Part shown: piece after piece, positions 44,046 to 52,110 of the stretch
Position numbering within the stretch: the stretch's first letter is position 1
Layout: each line of letters opens with the position of its first letter
Assembly: GCA_944319915.1 (NCBI GenBank)
Contig: CALUEY010000002.1
Coordinates: forward strand, 1 to 64,000
Direction of reading: 5' to 3'
Length of the DNA stretch: 64,000 bases
Source of the DNA: an uncultured Prevotella sp.
Lineage (GTDB): Bacteria > Bacteroidota > Bacteroidia > Bacteroidales > Bacteroidaceae
Notes under the pieces: generated by a model
The model's input: only the letters and a program-made list of their open reading frames with translations
The model's database searches: none
Told to the model about the DNA's origin: nothing
Program-made: the position numbers and the translations under genes

Positions 44046-44798
44046 TTATCCGAATCGTCCTGTGATGTAGTTCTGCGTTTCCTCCTTGTCAGGGTTGGTG
44101 AACATCTTGGTCGTGTAGTCGAACTCTATGAGCTGGCCGAGGTAGAAGAAAGCCGTCTTGTCGCTCACGCGCGTGGCCTGTTGCATGTTGTGAGTCACGA
44201 TGACGATGGTGTAGTCGTTCTTCAGTTCGTGAATAAGTTCCTCCACCTTGGCCGTGGATATTGGGTCGAGGGCCGATGCCGGCTCGTCCATGAGCAGCAC
44301 CGAGGGCTGCACAGCCATGGCCCTGGCTATGCAGAGGCGCTGCTGCTGGCCGCCAGAGAGGGCGTAGGCCGACTTCTTGAGCTTGTCCTTCACCTCGTTC
44401 CAGAGGGCGGCCCCACGCAGCGACTCCTCCACGCGCTCGGCAATGAAGGCCTCGTCCTTCACCCCGTTGACGCGCAGGCCGTAGGCCACGTTCTCGTATA
44501 TGCTCTTTGGGAATGGGTTTGGCCGCTGGAACACCATGCCTACGTTCTTGCGCAGTTCGTCTACGTTTACCGAGCGGTCGTATATGTTCTGTCCGTCGAT
44601 GGTTATCTGCCCTTCGAGCCGCGTGTCGGGTATGAGGTCGTTCATGCGGTTGAACAGCCTCAGGAAAGTGGACTTGCCACATCCCGACGGGCCGATGAAG
44701 GCCACCACCTCGTGCTCGTCTATGCTCATGTTGATGTCTTTCAGCGCGTGGAAAGAGCCGTAAAAGAAATCTACATGCTGTGCCTCAATTTTGCTCAT
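44046..44798 (-). CDS. pstB: Phosphate ABC transporter ATPase PstB
   Basis: The 250-residue ATP-binding subunit of the high-affinity phosphate importer. Walker A is GPSGCGKST (36-44), the Q-loop lies in [20 protein letters not shown] near 89, the ABC signature is LSGGQQQRL near 146, Walker [14 protein letters not shown] near 168, and the switch His is in [11 protein letters not shown] near 200. All catalytic motifs are intact. It sits 19 bp after pstA and drives transport through the PstC-PstA channel. Confidence 0.97.
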   Translation of the reverse strand: MSKIEAQHVDFFYGSFHALKDINMSIDEHEVVAFIGPSGCGKSTFLRLFNRMNDLIPDTRLEGQITIDGQNIYDRSVNVDELRKNVGMVFQRPNPFPKSIYENVAYGLRVNGVKDEAFIAERVEESLRGAALWNEVKDKLKKSAYALSGGQQQRLCIARAMAVQPSVLLMDEPASALDPISTAKVEELIHELKNDYTIVIVTHNMQQATRVSDKTAFFYLGQLIEFDYTTKMFTNPDKEETQNYITGRFG

Positions 44799-44817
44799 AA
44801 TTCGGTTATGTGTTGTG

Positions 44818-45705
44818 TTAGTTTGTCTTCAGTTTTTTCTGGAAGTAGTTGCGCAGCGCGTTCGCCAGCAGGTTTACGAAGAGGATTATTATCACCAGCA
44901 CGAGCGCGGTGCCGTAGGCAATGGGTATCTGCTTGTCCATGTCGGTGCCGCTCGTGGCCAATACATAGAGGTGATAGGGCAGGGCCATGCACTGGTCGAA
45001 CACGCTCTCGGGCAGCTGCGGCAGGAAGTAGGCCGCGCAGGTGAAGAGGATTGGCGCCGTCTCGCCCGACACGCGCCCCAGGGCGAGTATCAGTCCGGTG
45101 ATGATGTTGGGCATGCCCATGGGCAGTATGACGTGCCATATCGTCTGGAGCTTGGTGGCCCCCAGCGCCAGGCTGCCCTCGCGGAAGCTGTCGGGGATGG
45201 CTTTCAGGGCCTCCTCTGTGGTGCGTATCACGAGCGGCAGGGCCAGCAGGCCGAGCGTCAGCGAGCCTGCGATGATGCTGTCGCCAAAGCCGAAGAAGCC
45301 GACGAAGAGCGACATGCCGAACAGTCCGAACACTATCGATGGTATGCCGGCGAGGTTGTTGGTCATCATGCGTATGAACCTGACTATCTTTCCCTTCGAT
45401 GCGTACTCGTTCATGTATATGCCGCTCATGATGCCGAGGGGGAATGCGAACAGTGCGCTGCCCACCATGAGGTAGAATGTGCCTACTATTGCAGGCCAGA
45501 TGCCGCCGCCCTTCATGCCGTCGGTGGGCGGGGTGGTGATGAAGTCCCAGCTTAGCACGCTTGCCCCCTTTACGATGATGAAGCCCAGGATGACGAACAG
45601 TATGGTGACGATTACGCCGCTAAGCACTTTGAACAGGCCGAAGGCCACGTTCTGTGCCAGCATCTTGCGGGCGTGGTTGCCCGGTGTTGATGTCTTTATG
45701 TCCAT
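44818..45705 (-). CDS. pstA: Phosphate ABC transporter permease PstA
   Basis: 295 residues with six hydrophobic spans in the MetI-like fold. The cytoplasmic EAA-type coupling helix reads [32 protein letters not shown] (in overlapping short motifs, about 185-215), as in other PstA proteins. It pairs with PstC in the inner membrane. Two bases separate it from pstC. Confidence 0.95.
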   Translation of the reverse strand: MDIKTSTPGNHARKMLAQNVAFGLFKVLSGVIVTILFVILGFIIVKGASVLSWDFITTPPTDGMKGGGIWPAIVGTFYLMVGSALFAFPLGIMSGIYMNEYASKGKIVRFIRMMTNNLAGIPSIVFGLFGMSLFVGFFGFGDSIIAGSLTLGLLALPLVIRTTEEALKAIPDSFREGSLALGATKLQTIWHVILPMGMPNIITGLILALGRVSGETAPILFTCAAYFLPQLPESVFDQCMALPYHLYVLATSGTDMDKQIPIAYGTALVLVIIILFVNLLANALRNYFQKKLKTN

Positions 45706-45707
45706 GG

Positions 45708-46895
45708 TTACTTGTTTTTGGAGGATATGTATTCAACGCTGGAGTTGATTATCAGCGTTATGAAGAAGAGCACCACCCCGAGCAGGAAGAGCGACTGGTA
45801 GTGCGGGCCGCCGGCCGGAGCCTCGCCCAGCTCGGCTGCGATGGTGGCCGGGATGGTGCGCAGCGGGTCGGTGATGGAGAGGGGGATTACAGCTGCGTTG
45901 CCCGTCACCATGAGCACGGCCATGGTCTCCCCGAAGGCGCGCCCTATGCCGAGCACCACCGCCGAGGTTATTCCCGAGATGGAATAAGGCATCACCACCT
46001 TGTATATCGTCTGCCACTTAGATGCGCCGAGGGCCAGGCTTGCCTCGCGCTGCGAGCGCGGGCAGTTCTGCATTGCGTCCTGGCTTACGGTGATGATGGT
46101 GGGCAGCGCCATGATGGCCAGCACCAAGGCGCCGGCCAGTCCGCTCTCGCCCACGGGCAGGCCGAACACGTCCTGCAGCATCGGAACGATGACTATGAGG
46201 CCGAAGAAGCCGTAGACTACCGAGGGGATGCCGTTGAGCAGCTCGATGACGGGCTTGAGTATGGCGCGCATCCTGGCCGAAGCCACTTCTGACATATATA
46301 TGGCTACAGACAGCCCGAAGGGCAAGGCGAAGAGTATGGCGAACACCGTCACCCATACAGTTCCGAGGATTAGGGGCGTGAAGCCGAACTGCGCTGCGGG
46401 CGTGGCCGTAGGGAACCACTCCTCGCCTGCAAACACCTCGGAGAACGATATCTTGTGGTCCTTGAGGCGCTTGCCGCTGAAGCCCTTGCCGCCGGCGAAC
46501 TCCTCAGGCACAAACGCTATGATTCCGGGGGTGCGCTCCACGAGCGAGCTTATGCAGGCCGAGGCGTTCTCGTAGTTTGGGCCAAGCTCTTCTTCGCTGA
46601 AATGCTTCTGCATGTCCTCGAAGCGGAACACCATGATGCGGCCCGGGTTGCCGCCAACGTCCTGCCAGTCGGTTATGTCCTCGTCGAACACTTCCTTTAT
46701 CTGCTGGGCGTTAAGTTCGTCAACGGGGTTGCCTTTGTTCACTACCAGCGTGTAGCCTTCCTCTATTGTCTTCTGCGAGAACAGGCCCAGGCCTTCGGAG
46801 AACAGGAACACCACGATGAGCAGAATCACCACGCTGGTGAGGAATCCGCTGCAGGTGATTATCCCGCTGATGATTTTCTCAAATACCTTTTTCAT
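45708..46895 (-). CDS. pstC: Phosphate ABC transporter permease PstC with PstS-like insert
   Basis: 395 residues from ATG 46895; the open frame continues to 48008 across pstS, but that is shadow. TM1 (about 12-38) is followed by a periplasmic insert of about 110 residues, then the usual MetI-like permease core (FTPLILGTVWVTVFAILFALPFG onward) with the coupling helix ASLALGASKWQTIYKVVMPYSISG. The insert looks like part of a phosphate-binding protein: VVNKGNPVDELNAQQIKEVF, then ITDWQDVGG, mirrors VVNPGNPVTNLTRQQLEDIF..VTNWNQV in the neighbouring PstS. E. coli PstC is 319 residues. First gene of the operon, divergent from pstS. Confidence 0.93.
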   Translation of the reverse strand: MKKVFEKIISGIITCSGFLTSVVILLIVVFLFSEGLGLFSQKTIEEGYTLVVNKGNPVDELNAQQIKEVFDEDITDWQDVGGNPGRIMVFRFEDMQKHFSEEELGPNYENASACISSLVERTPGIIAFVPEEFAGGKGFSGKRLKDHKISFSEVFAGEEWFPTATPAAQFGFTPLILGTVWVTVFAILFALPFGLSVAIYMSEVASARMRAILKPVIELLNGIPSVVYGFFGLIVIVPMLQDVFGLPVGESGLAGALVLAIMALPTIITVSQDAMQNCPRSQREASLALGASKWQTIYKVVMPYSISGITSAVVLGIGRAFGETMAVLMVTGNAAVIPLSITDPLRTIPATIAAELGEAPAGGPHYQSLFLLGVVLFFITLIINSSVEYISSKNK

Positions 46896-46928
46896 TGTTA
46901 TAGTCTTGCTGTTTGTTGCTTTTGAGCG

Positions 46929-46936
46929 CAAAAGTA
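46929..46936 (-). promoter_or_regulatory. -7 element of pstC promoter
   Basis: TACTTTTG on the minus strand, 33 bp before pstC. The nearest TTTG (46955-46952) is only 15 bp away, so the -33 is off-spacing; this fits an activated promoter together with the direct repeats at 46958-46974. Confidence 0.5.
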
Positions 46937-46957
46937 GCCATGGCAGATGACCAAAGC

Positions 46958-46974
46958 GTGACACGCAAGTTACG
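46958..46974 (-). promoter_or_regulatory. Pho-box-like direct repeat upstream of pstC
   Basis: On the minus strand CGTAAC-N5-TGTCAC: two hexamers 11 bp apart, the spacing of the E. coli Pho box, the second nearly identical to its CTGTCAC half. It lies just upstream of the pstC -7 box. Confidence 0.45.
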
Positions 46975-47004
46975 ATTGTGCTACAAAGCGGCGGCCAGCC
47001 GGGT

Positions 47005-47021
47005 TGTAACGCTAATGTAAC
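47005..47021 (+). promoter_or_regulatory. Pho-box-like direct repeat upstream of pstS
   Basis: TGTAAC-N5-TGTAAC, a perfect hexamer repeat with an 11-bp period, 85 bp before pstS. It mirrors the pair facing pstC and is a candidate binding site for a PhoB-type regulator. Confidence 0.5.
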
Positions 47022-47105
47022 ACTTGTGTATATCTGCCGTAACAAATTAGTTGTTACTTCGCGGCGTAAACGATATGGCAATTCATTCACAAATAAGATA
47101 ACGAC

Positions 47106-47942
47106 ATGAAACTTACCAGACTGATGGCCGCAGTGCTGATGGCCGCAGGCGTGCAGATGGCCGCGGCGCAGAAGATAAAGGGCAGCGACACGGTGCTGCC
47201 GGTGTCGCAGGAGGCTGCCGAGACGTACATGAACTATCACCCCGGGGCGCGTGTCACCGTGACGGGCGGCGGCTCGGGCGTGGGCATATCGGCCTTGCTC
47301 GACGGCACCACCGACATTGCCATGGCCTCGCGCTCCATAAAGTTCAGCGAGCGGATGAAGCTGAAGAAGGGCGGCAAGCAGTTGCGCGAGGCCGTGGTGG
47401 CCTACGATGCGCTGGCCGTGGTGGTTAACCCGGGCAACCCGGTGACAAACCTGACCAGGCAGCAGCTTGAAGACATATTCAGGGGCAAGGTAACGAACTG
47501 GAACCAGGTGCGCGACGCGGTGACGGGCCGCCGTGGCGAAGACCAGAAGATAATAGTCTACTCGCGCGAGACGTCGTCGGGAACGTATGAGTTTTTCAAG
47601 ACAAGCGTGCTCAACGAGAAGAACTACATGGCCGGAGTGCTCTCGATGCCCGCCACGGGAGCCGTGATACAGTCGGTGAGCCAGACGCGCGGTGCCATAG
47701 GCTACGTAGGCATGGCATACGTGAACAAGCGCGTGAAGGCCATAAAGGTGTCTTACGACGGCAAGAACTTTGTCTACCCGAGCATGGCCACTGGCCGGAA
47801 CCACACATACCCCATCATCCGCGAGCTTTATTACTACTACACTGCCGACAAGGAAAGCGTGGTCAAGCCTTTCTTGAGCTACCTGCTCTCCGATGCCGGG
47901 CAGCGCATAGTGATGAAGAGCGGCTACGTGCCGGTGCGCTAA
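47106..47942 (+). CDS. pstS: Phosphate-binding protein PstS
   Basis: 278 residues with a signal peptide (LMAAVLMAAGVQMAAAQ). Phosphate-binding features: KGSDTVLPVSQEAAETYM (the S/T loop, near 21-38), VTVTGGGSGVGISALLDGTTDIAMASR (near 50-76), and YSRETSSGTYEFF near 158. It is soluble or lipid-free periplasmic because there is no lipobox. It delivers phosphate to PstCAB. Transcribed divergently from pstC with a shared 210-bp control region, and ended by a 16-bp perfect terminator. Confidence 0.95.
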   Translation: MKLTRLMAAVLMAAGVQMAAAQKIKGSDTVLPVSQEAAETYMNYHPGARVTVTGGGSGVGISALLDGTTDIAMASRSIKFSERMKLKKGGKQLREAVVAYDALAVVVNPGNPVTNLTRQQLEDIFRGKVTNWNQVRDAVTGRRGEDQKIIVYSRETSSGTYEFFKTSVLNEKNYMAGVLSMPATGAVIQSVSQTRGAIGYVGMAYVNKRVKAIKVSYDGKNFVYPSMATGRNHTYPIIRELYYYYTADKESVVKPFLSYLLSDAGQRIVMKSGYVPVR

Positions 47943-47987
47943 GGCTATTGCCACGGTGCAGGGCTTGGCTCGCCATCGTGTTGTCGC

Positions 47988-48034
47988 AACGCCGCCTGCA
48001 AGGCGCAATCACACCTTGCAGGCGGCGTTTTTTT
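47988..48034 (+). terminator. pstS terminator
   Basis: A perfect 16-bp stem (47988-48003 with 48014-48029) is followed by seven T residues. Confidence 0.92.
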
Positions 48035-48139
48035 CGTCTTGCCGGAACCTTTCCGGAGATGTTTTTGGTGATGCCTTTGTAAGCTTGTCGCGGCAGAATT
48101 GGGCGGTAACGTTTCCTTACAAAACGCCTTCTGCTGGTC

Positions 48140-48249
48140 GGCAGGTGCCGTTTGGCTTGGCCAAATGGCCTGTTTGACACTACCAAACAGCCCGTTTGGC
48201 ACTGCCAAACGGGCTGTCTTGGCGCGTGAAACGATTGCTGTGCACAAGT
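48140..48249 (+). repeat. 22-bp unit array, copy 5 (5 units)
   Basis: Units start at 48140, 48162, 48184, 48206 and 48228, the outer two more diverged. TTACAAAA precedes at about 48116, and the end reads CACAAGTGGC. Confidence 0.85.
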
Positions 48250-48375
48250 GGCTCTATGCCAGGCGGTTGGCAGCGAGGCGCATGGCGAGGCGGCGTTTGC
48301 GAATTTTCCTTACACGGCGGGGCCAGGCTCAGGTGGCTGCCGGGGCCAGGCCTCGGGGCGCGTGCGGACGGAGGG

Positions 48376-49488
48376 TTAGGCATCCATGAGGTCGCTCATG
48401 ACCATGTCGCTCACGAAGAGTCCCTGCCGCGTGAGCCTCAGGCGGTCGTCCCGGCGTTCGAGCAGCCCGTCGGAGAGGTAGGGCTGGGCTGCGTTGAGGC
48501 ACAGGTCGAGGTGGCGCTGGCCGAAGTTGCGCCTTAGCCGTGCGAGGTCGATGCCCTCGCAGGTGCGCAGCGAGAGCATCACCGTGTCGTTGTAGCGCGT
48601 GGGCGTGTCGAGCAGCTCGCTCTCGGCAGGCACCTTGCCGCGCTCAATGGCAGCGATGTAGCGACCGAGGTCGGCCACGTTCCACTGTCGGCTCCGCCCG
48701 TCGAAGGAGTGGGCGGCCGCCCCCAAGCCGAGGTAAGGCTCTTGTAGCCAGTATCCGCTGTTGTGGCGCGAGCGCCGCCCAGGCAGCGCAAAGTTGCTTA
48801 TCTCGTAGTGCTCGTAGCCGGCGGCGGCCAGCCTGTCGGCCAGCTCGTAGTACATGGCGCGGCAGGTCTCCTCGTCGGCCTCGGCCACAAGGCCCCGCCG
48901 GAGCATAGAGTGGAGCGGCGTGCCTTCCTCGTATGCCAGGCAGTAGGCCGAGATGTGCTCCGGGGCGAGGCTCAGCGCGCAGGCTATGTCGGCCTGCCAC
49001 TGCTCCATGGTCTCGCCGGGGAAGCCATACATGAGGTCGATGCTTATGTTGCCTATGCCCTCACGGCGCAGCCTCGCGACGGCCCGGCCCACATCAGCCG
49101 CGCCATGGCGGCGCCTGAGGAAGCGCAGGCGCGCCCCGTCGAAGGTCTGCGCGCCCATGCTCACCCTGTTCACCGGCAGGCGTGCGATGGCTGACGCAAA
49201 CCCTTCGGTGACATCGTCAGGGTTGCACTCAATGGTCACTTCCTCGGCCCGGCTGGTGTCGATGGCGGCAAGCAGCCGCCCAAGCAGGGAGGGGGAGAGC
49301 AGGCTCGGCGTTCCGCCACCTATATATATAGTGGTGGGCGGCCCGCCGATGTAGCCCCGGCGAAGCTCCAGTTCGGCCAGGAGGGCGTCTACGTAGCGCT
49401 CGGCAGCCATGCCGCCGGTTGTTGAATAGAAGCCGCAGTATATGCAGCGGCTCTTGCAGAAGGGTATGTGTATGTACAGTCCGGGCAT
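48376..49488 (-). CDS. hemW: Radical SAM heme chaperone HemW-like
   Basis: 370 residues. The [4Fe-4S]/SAM motif CKSRCIYCGF lies at residues 11-20, with the HemN/HemW pattern LYIHIPFC before it and TIYIGGGTPSLL, ECNPDDVT, NRVSMGAQTF and IDLMYGFPGET after it. The C-terminal winged part ends LTRQGLFVSDMVMSDLMD. It lacks the extra N-terminal residues of true coproporphyrinogen dehydrogenase HemN, so the HemW heme-insertion role is more likely. Divergent from the EF-G paralogue. Confidence 0.9.
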   Translation of the reverse strand: MPGLYIHIPFCKSRCIYCGFYSTTGGMAAERYVDALLAELELRRGYIGGPPTTIYIGGGTPSLLSPSLLGRLLAAIDTSRAEEVTIECNPDDVTEGFASAIARLPVNRVSMGAQTFDGARLRFLRRRHGAADVGRAVARLRREGIGNISIDLMYGFPGETMEQWQADIACALSLAPEHISAYCLAYEEGTPLHSMLRRGLVAEADEETCRAMYYELADRLAAAGYEHYEISNFALPGRRSRHNSGYWLQEPYLGLGAAAHSFDGRSRQWNVADLGRYIAAIERGKVPAESELLDTPTRYNDTVMLSLRTCEGIDLARLRRNFGQRHLDLCLNAAQPYLSDGLLERRDDRLRLTRQGLFVSDMVMSDLMDA

Positions 49489-49490
49489 TG

Positions 49491-49521
49491 TTTGAATTTT
49501 AATGCAAAAATACTAATTTTG
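49491..49521 (+). promoter_or_regulatory. Promoter of the EF-G2 gene
   Basis: TTTG (49491-49494), 19 bp, TAATTTTG (49514-49521), giving a leader of about 100 nt before the ATG at 49626. An overlapping minus-strand TATTTTTG (49512-49505) could serve hemW. Confidence 0.75.
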
Positions 49522-49625
49522 CTTAACCGCCCGAAACTTTGCCCCGCAATAATTGCCGTTCTCGCGGAAAAACATTAACTTAGAGGCCGATTATATCTTA
49601 AGTACCAACTTAAATCTATGACGAT

Positions 49626-51785
49626 ATGAGAGTATATCAGACAAACGAGATTAAAAACATTGCGCTGCTTGGCAGTGCGGGTAGCGGCAAGACAACACTT
49701 GCCGAAGCAATGCTTTACGAGGCCGGCATAATAAAGCGCCGCGGCTCGGTGGAAGCCAAGAACACAGTGAGCGACTATTTCCCCGTGGAGCAGGAATACG
49801 GATATTCGGTTTTCTCCACTGTGTTCCACGTAGAATGGAATAACAAGAAGCTGAACATAATAGACTGCCCAGGGGCCGACGACTTCGTAGGGGGCGCCAT
49901 AACGGCTCTCAACGTTACAGACCAGGCAGTGATACTCATCAACGGGCAGTACGGGCCCGAGGTGGGAACGCAGAACAACTTCCGATACACTGAAAAACTC
50001 AAGAAGCCAGTAATCTTCCTCGTAAACCAGCTCGACAGCGACAAGTGCGACTTCGACTCCATCGTGGCCTCGATGAAGGACATCTATGGGCCCAAGTGCG
50101 TGCAGATACAGTATCCCATCGCCACAGGGCCGGGCTTCAACTCGCTCATCGACGTGCTCCTGATGAAGAAATACTCGTGGAAGCCAGAGGGGGGCGCCCC
50201 CATCATAGAGGACATACCGGCAGAGGAGATGGACAAGGCCATGGAGCTGCACAAGGCTCTCGTGGAGGCCGCGGCAGAGAACGACGAAAGCCTCATGGAG
50301 AAGTTCTTCGAGGAGGAAACGCTCACCGAGGACGAGATGCGCGAGGGAATACGCAAGGGCCTGGTTACGCGAAGCATCTTCCCCGTGTTCTGCGTGTGCG
50401 CAGGCAAGGACATGGGAGTGCGCCGCCTTATGGAGTTCCTCGGCAACGTGGTGCCTTTCGTGAGCGAGATGCCTAAGATACACAACACCAGGGGCGAGGA
50501 AGTGGCCGCCGACAGCAACGGGCCTACATCGCTCTACTTCTTCAAGACAGGCATGGAGCCGCACATCGGCGAGGTGTCTTATTTCAAGGTGATGAGCGGA
50601 ACGGTAAAGGCCGGGGCCGACCTTACCAACGCCGACCGCGGCTCAAAGGAGCGCATGGCGCAGCTCTTTGCCTGCGCCGGGTCCAACCGCATACCCGTTG
50701 ACGAGCTTTGCGCGGGCGACATAGGATGCACCGTTAAGCTGAAGGACGTGAAGACGGGCAACGCCCTCAACGGAAAGGACTGCGAATACCGCTACGACTT
50801 CATCAAGTATCCTAACTCGAAGTACTCGCGCGCCATCAAGGCCGTTAACGAGCAGGAAACCGAGAAGATGATGGCCGCCCTGCTTAAGATGCGCCAGGAA
50901 GACCCAACGTGGGTGGTGGAGCAGAGCAAGGAGCTGCGCCAGACCATCGTGCACGGCCAGGGCGAGTTCCACCTGCGCACGCTCAAGTGGCGCATGGAGA
51001 ACAACGAGAAGATACAGGTGAAGTTTGAGGAACCCAAGATTCCTTACCGCGAAACCATCACCAAAGCCGCGAGAGCCGACTACCGCCACAAGAAGCAGTC
51101 GGGCGGGGCGGGCCAGTTTGGCGAGGTTCACCTCATCGTGGAGCCATACGCCGACGGAATGCCCGACCCAACGGTGTTCAAGTTCGGCGGACAGGAGTAT
51201 CGCATAAACGTAAAGAGCAAGGAGGAAATCGACTTGGAGTGGGGAGGCAAGCTCGTGTTCATCAACTCCGTGGTAGGCGGAGCCATCGATGCGAGGTTCA
51301 TGCCGGCCATACTCAAGGGCGTGATGGAGCGCATGGAGCGCGGCCCGCTCACCGGAAGCTACGCCCGCGACGTGCGTGTCATCGTATACGACGGCAAGAT
51401 GCACCCCGTAGACTCTAACGAGCTGTCGTTCATGCTGGCCGGGCGCAACGCCTTTGCCGCCGCATTCAAGGAGGCCGGGCCTAAGGTGCTCGAGCCTATC
51501 TACGACCTCGAGGTGTATGTGCCTGCCGACTTCATGGGCGACGTCATGAGCGACCTGCAAGGCCGCCGAGCCATGATAATGGGCATGGACAGCGAGGCCG
51601 GCTACCAGAAGCTGCAGGCCAAGATACCTCTCAAGGAGCTTGCCAACTACAGCATCTCACTAAGCTCCATCACCGGAGGCCGTGCCTCGTTCACCACAAA
51701 GTTCGCAAGCTACGAGCTTGTGCCTAACGACATACAGCAGCAGCTCGTGAAGGAGCACGAGGCTGAGCTTGAGGCTGACGACTGA
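49626..51785 (+). CDS. fusA2: Elongation factor G paralogue EF-G2 with degenerate GTPase site
   Basis: 719 residues with all five EF-G domains. The P-loop GSAGSGKTT is kept (16-24), but the G3 motif DTPGHVDF reads DCPGADDF, so the catalytic His is Ala84, and NKMD is NQLD (134-137). The switch I region is unlike the canonical RGITI type (EYGYSVF). This is the pattern of Bacteroides EF-G2, shown in B. thetaiotaomicron to support translation without GTP hydrolysis under starvation and in the gut; transfer of that role here is inference. The later domains are well conserved (domain IV GGAGQFGEVHLIVEP; domain V ARDVRVIVYDGK..DSNELSF). Monocistronic, with a strong promoter and terminator. Confidence 0.92.
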   Translation: MRVYQTNEIKNIALLGSAGSGKTTLAEAMLYEAGIIKRRGSVEAKNTVSDYFPVEQEYGYSVFSTVFHVEWNNKKLNIIDCPGADDFVGGAITALNVTDQAVILINGQYGPEVGTQNNFRYTEKLKKPVIFLVNQLDSDKCDFDSIVASMKDIYGPKCVQIQYPIATGPGFNSLIDVLLMKKYSWKPEGGAPIIEDIPAEEMDKAMELHKALVEAAAENDESLMEKFFEEETLTEDEMREGIRKGLVTRSIFPVFCVCAGKDMGVRRLMEFLGNVVPFVSEMPKIHNTRGEEVAADSNGPTSLYFFKTGMEPHIGEVSYFKVMSGTVKAGADLTNADRGSKERMAQLFACAGSNRIPVDELCAGDIGCTVKLKDVKTGNALNGKDCEYRYDFIKYPNSKYSRAIKAVNEQETEKMMAALLKMRQEDPTWVVEQSKELRQTIVHGQGEFHLRTLKWRMENNEKIQVKFEEPKIPYRETITKAARADYRHKKQSGGAGQFGEVHLIVEPYADGMPDPTVFKFGGQEYRINVKSKEEIDLEWGGKLVFINSVVGGAIDARFMPAILKGVMERMERGPLTGSYARDVRVIVYDGKMHPVDSNELSFMLAGRNAFAAAFKEAGPKVLEPIYDLEVYVPADFMGDVMSDLQGRRAMIMGMDSEAGYQKLQAKIPLKELANYSISLSSITGGRASFTTKFASYELVPNDIQQQLVKEHEAELEADD

Positions 51786-51850
51786 ACGCGCCTGCCCGTC
51801 GGTGCCTGAGTGTGCCGGCAGGGCGGGGCAAAGCCTTGCCAAGTGAGCTG

Positions 51851-51915
51851 GGATGGCCCGGAATGAAGCAGGTTTGCCGCTTGGGCAAACGCATTCCGAG
51901 CCATCCCGCTCTTTC
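51851..51915 (+). terminator. EF-G2 terminator
   Basis: A long two-part hairpin: 16 bp (51851-51866 with 51893-51908, one mismatch) capped by an inner 7-bp stem (51873-51879 with 51885-51891), then CTCTTTCTT. Confidence 0.8.
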
Positions 51916-52097
51916 TTATCGGTGCAGGCTCATGCCGTGAAGCCATGCACCAGGGGCCAGGAGGAGTCACCATAAGCAGCAGGGAATGCATGGCGGCATA
52001 ATTGAATATATGCAACTAAAAGCTGCCAGAATAGTTAACAATGTTAATCCTGGCTGAAATAATTAACGCTTTATGGTTAAACAATAATATTTTAAGC

Positions 52098-52105
52098 TAT
52101 CTTTG
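52098..52105 (+). promoter_or_regulatory. rprX promoter -7 element abutting the start codon
   Basis: TATCTTTG ends only five bases before the rprX ATG (52111). If used, transcription would begin at or within the start codon; see findings. Confidence 0.55.
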
Positions 52106-52110
52106 CCGAC

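Noticed and set aside
46896-48008. N-terminal extension of pstC by about 370 codons
   Set aside because: It would run antisense through pstS, across the Pho-box-like region and the pstC promoter. The internal start at 46895 begins with a normal TM1.
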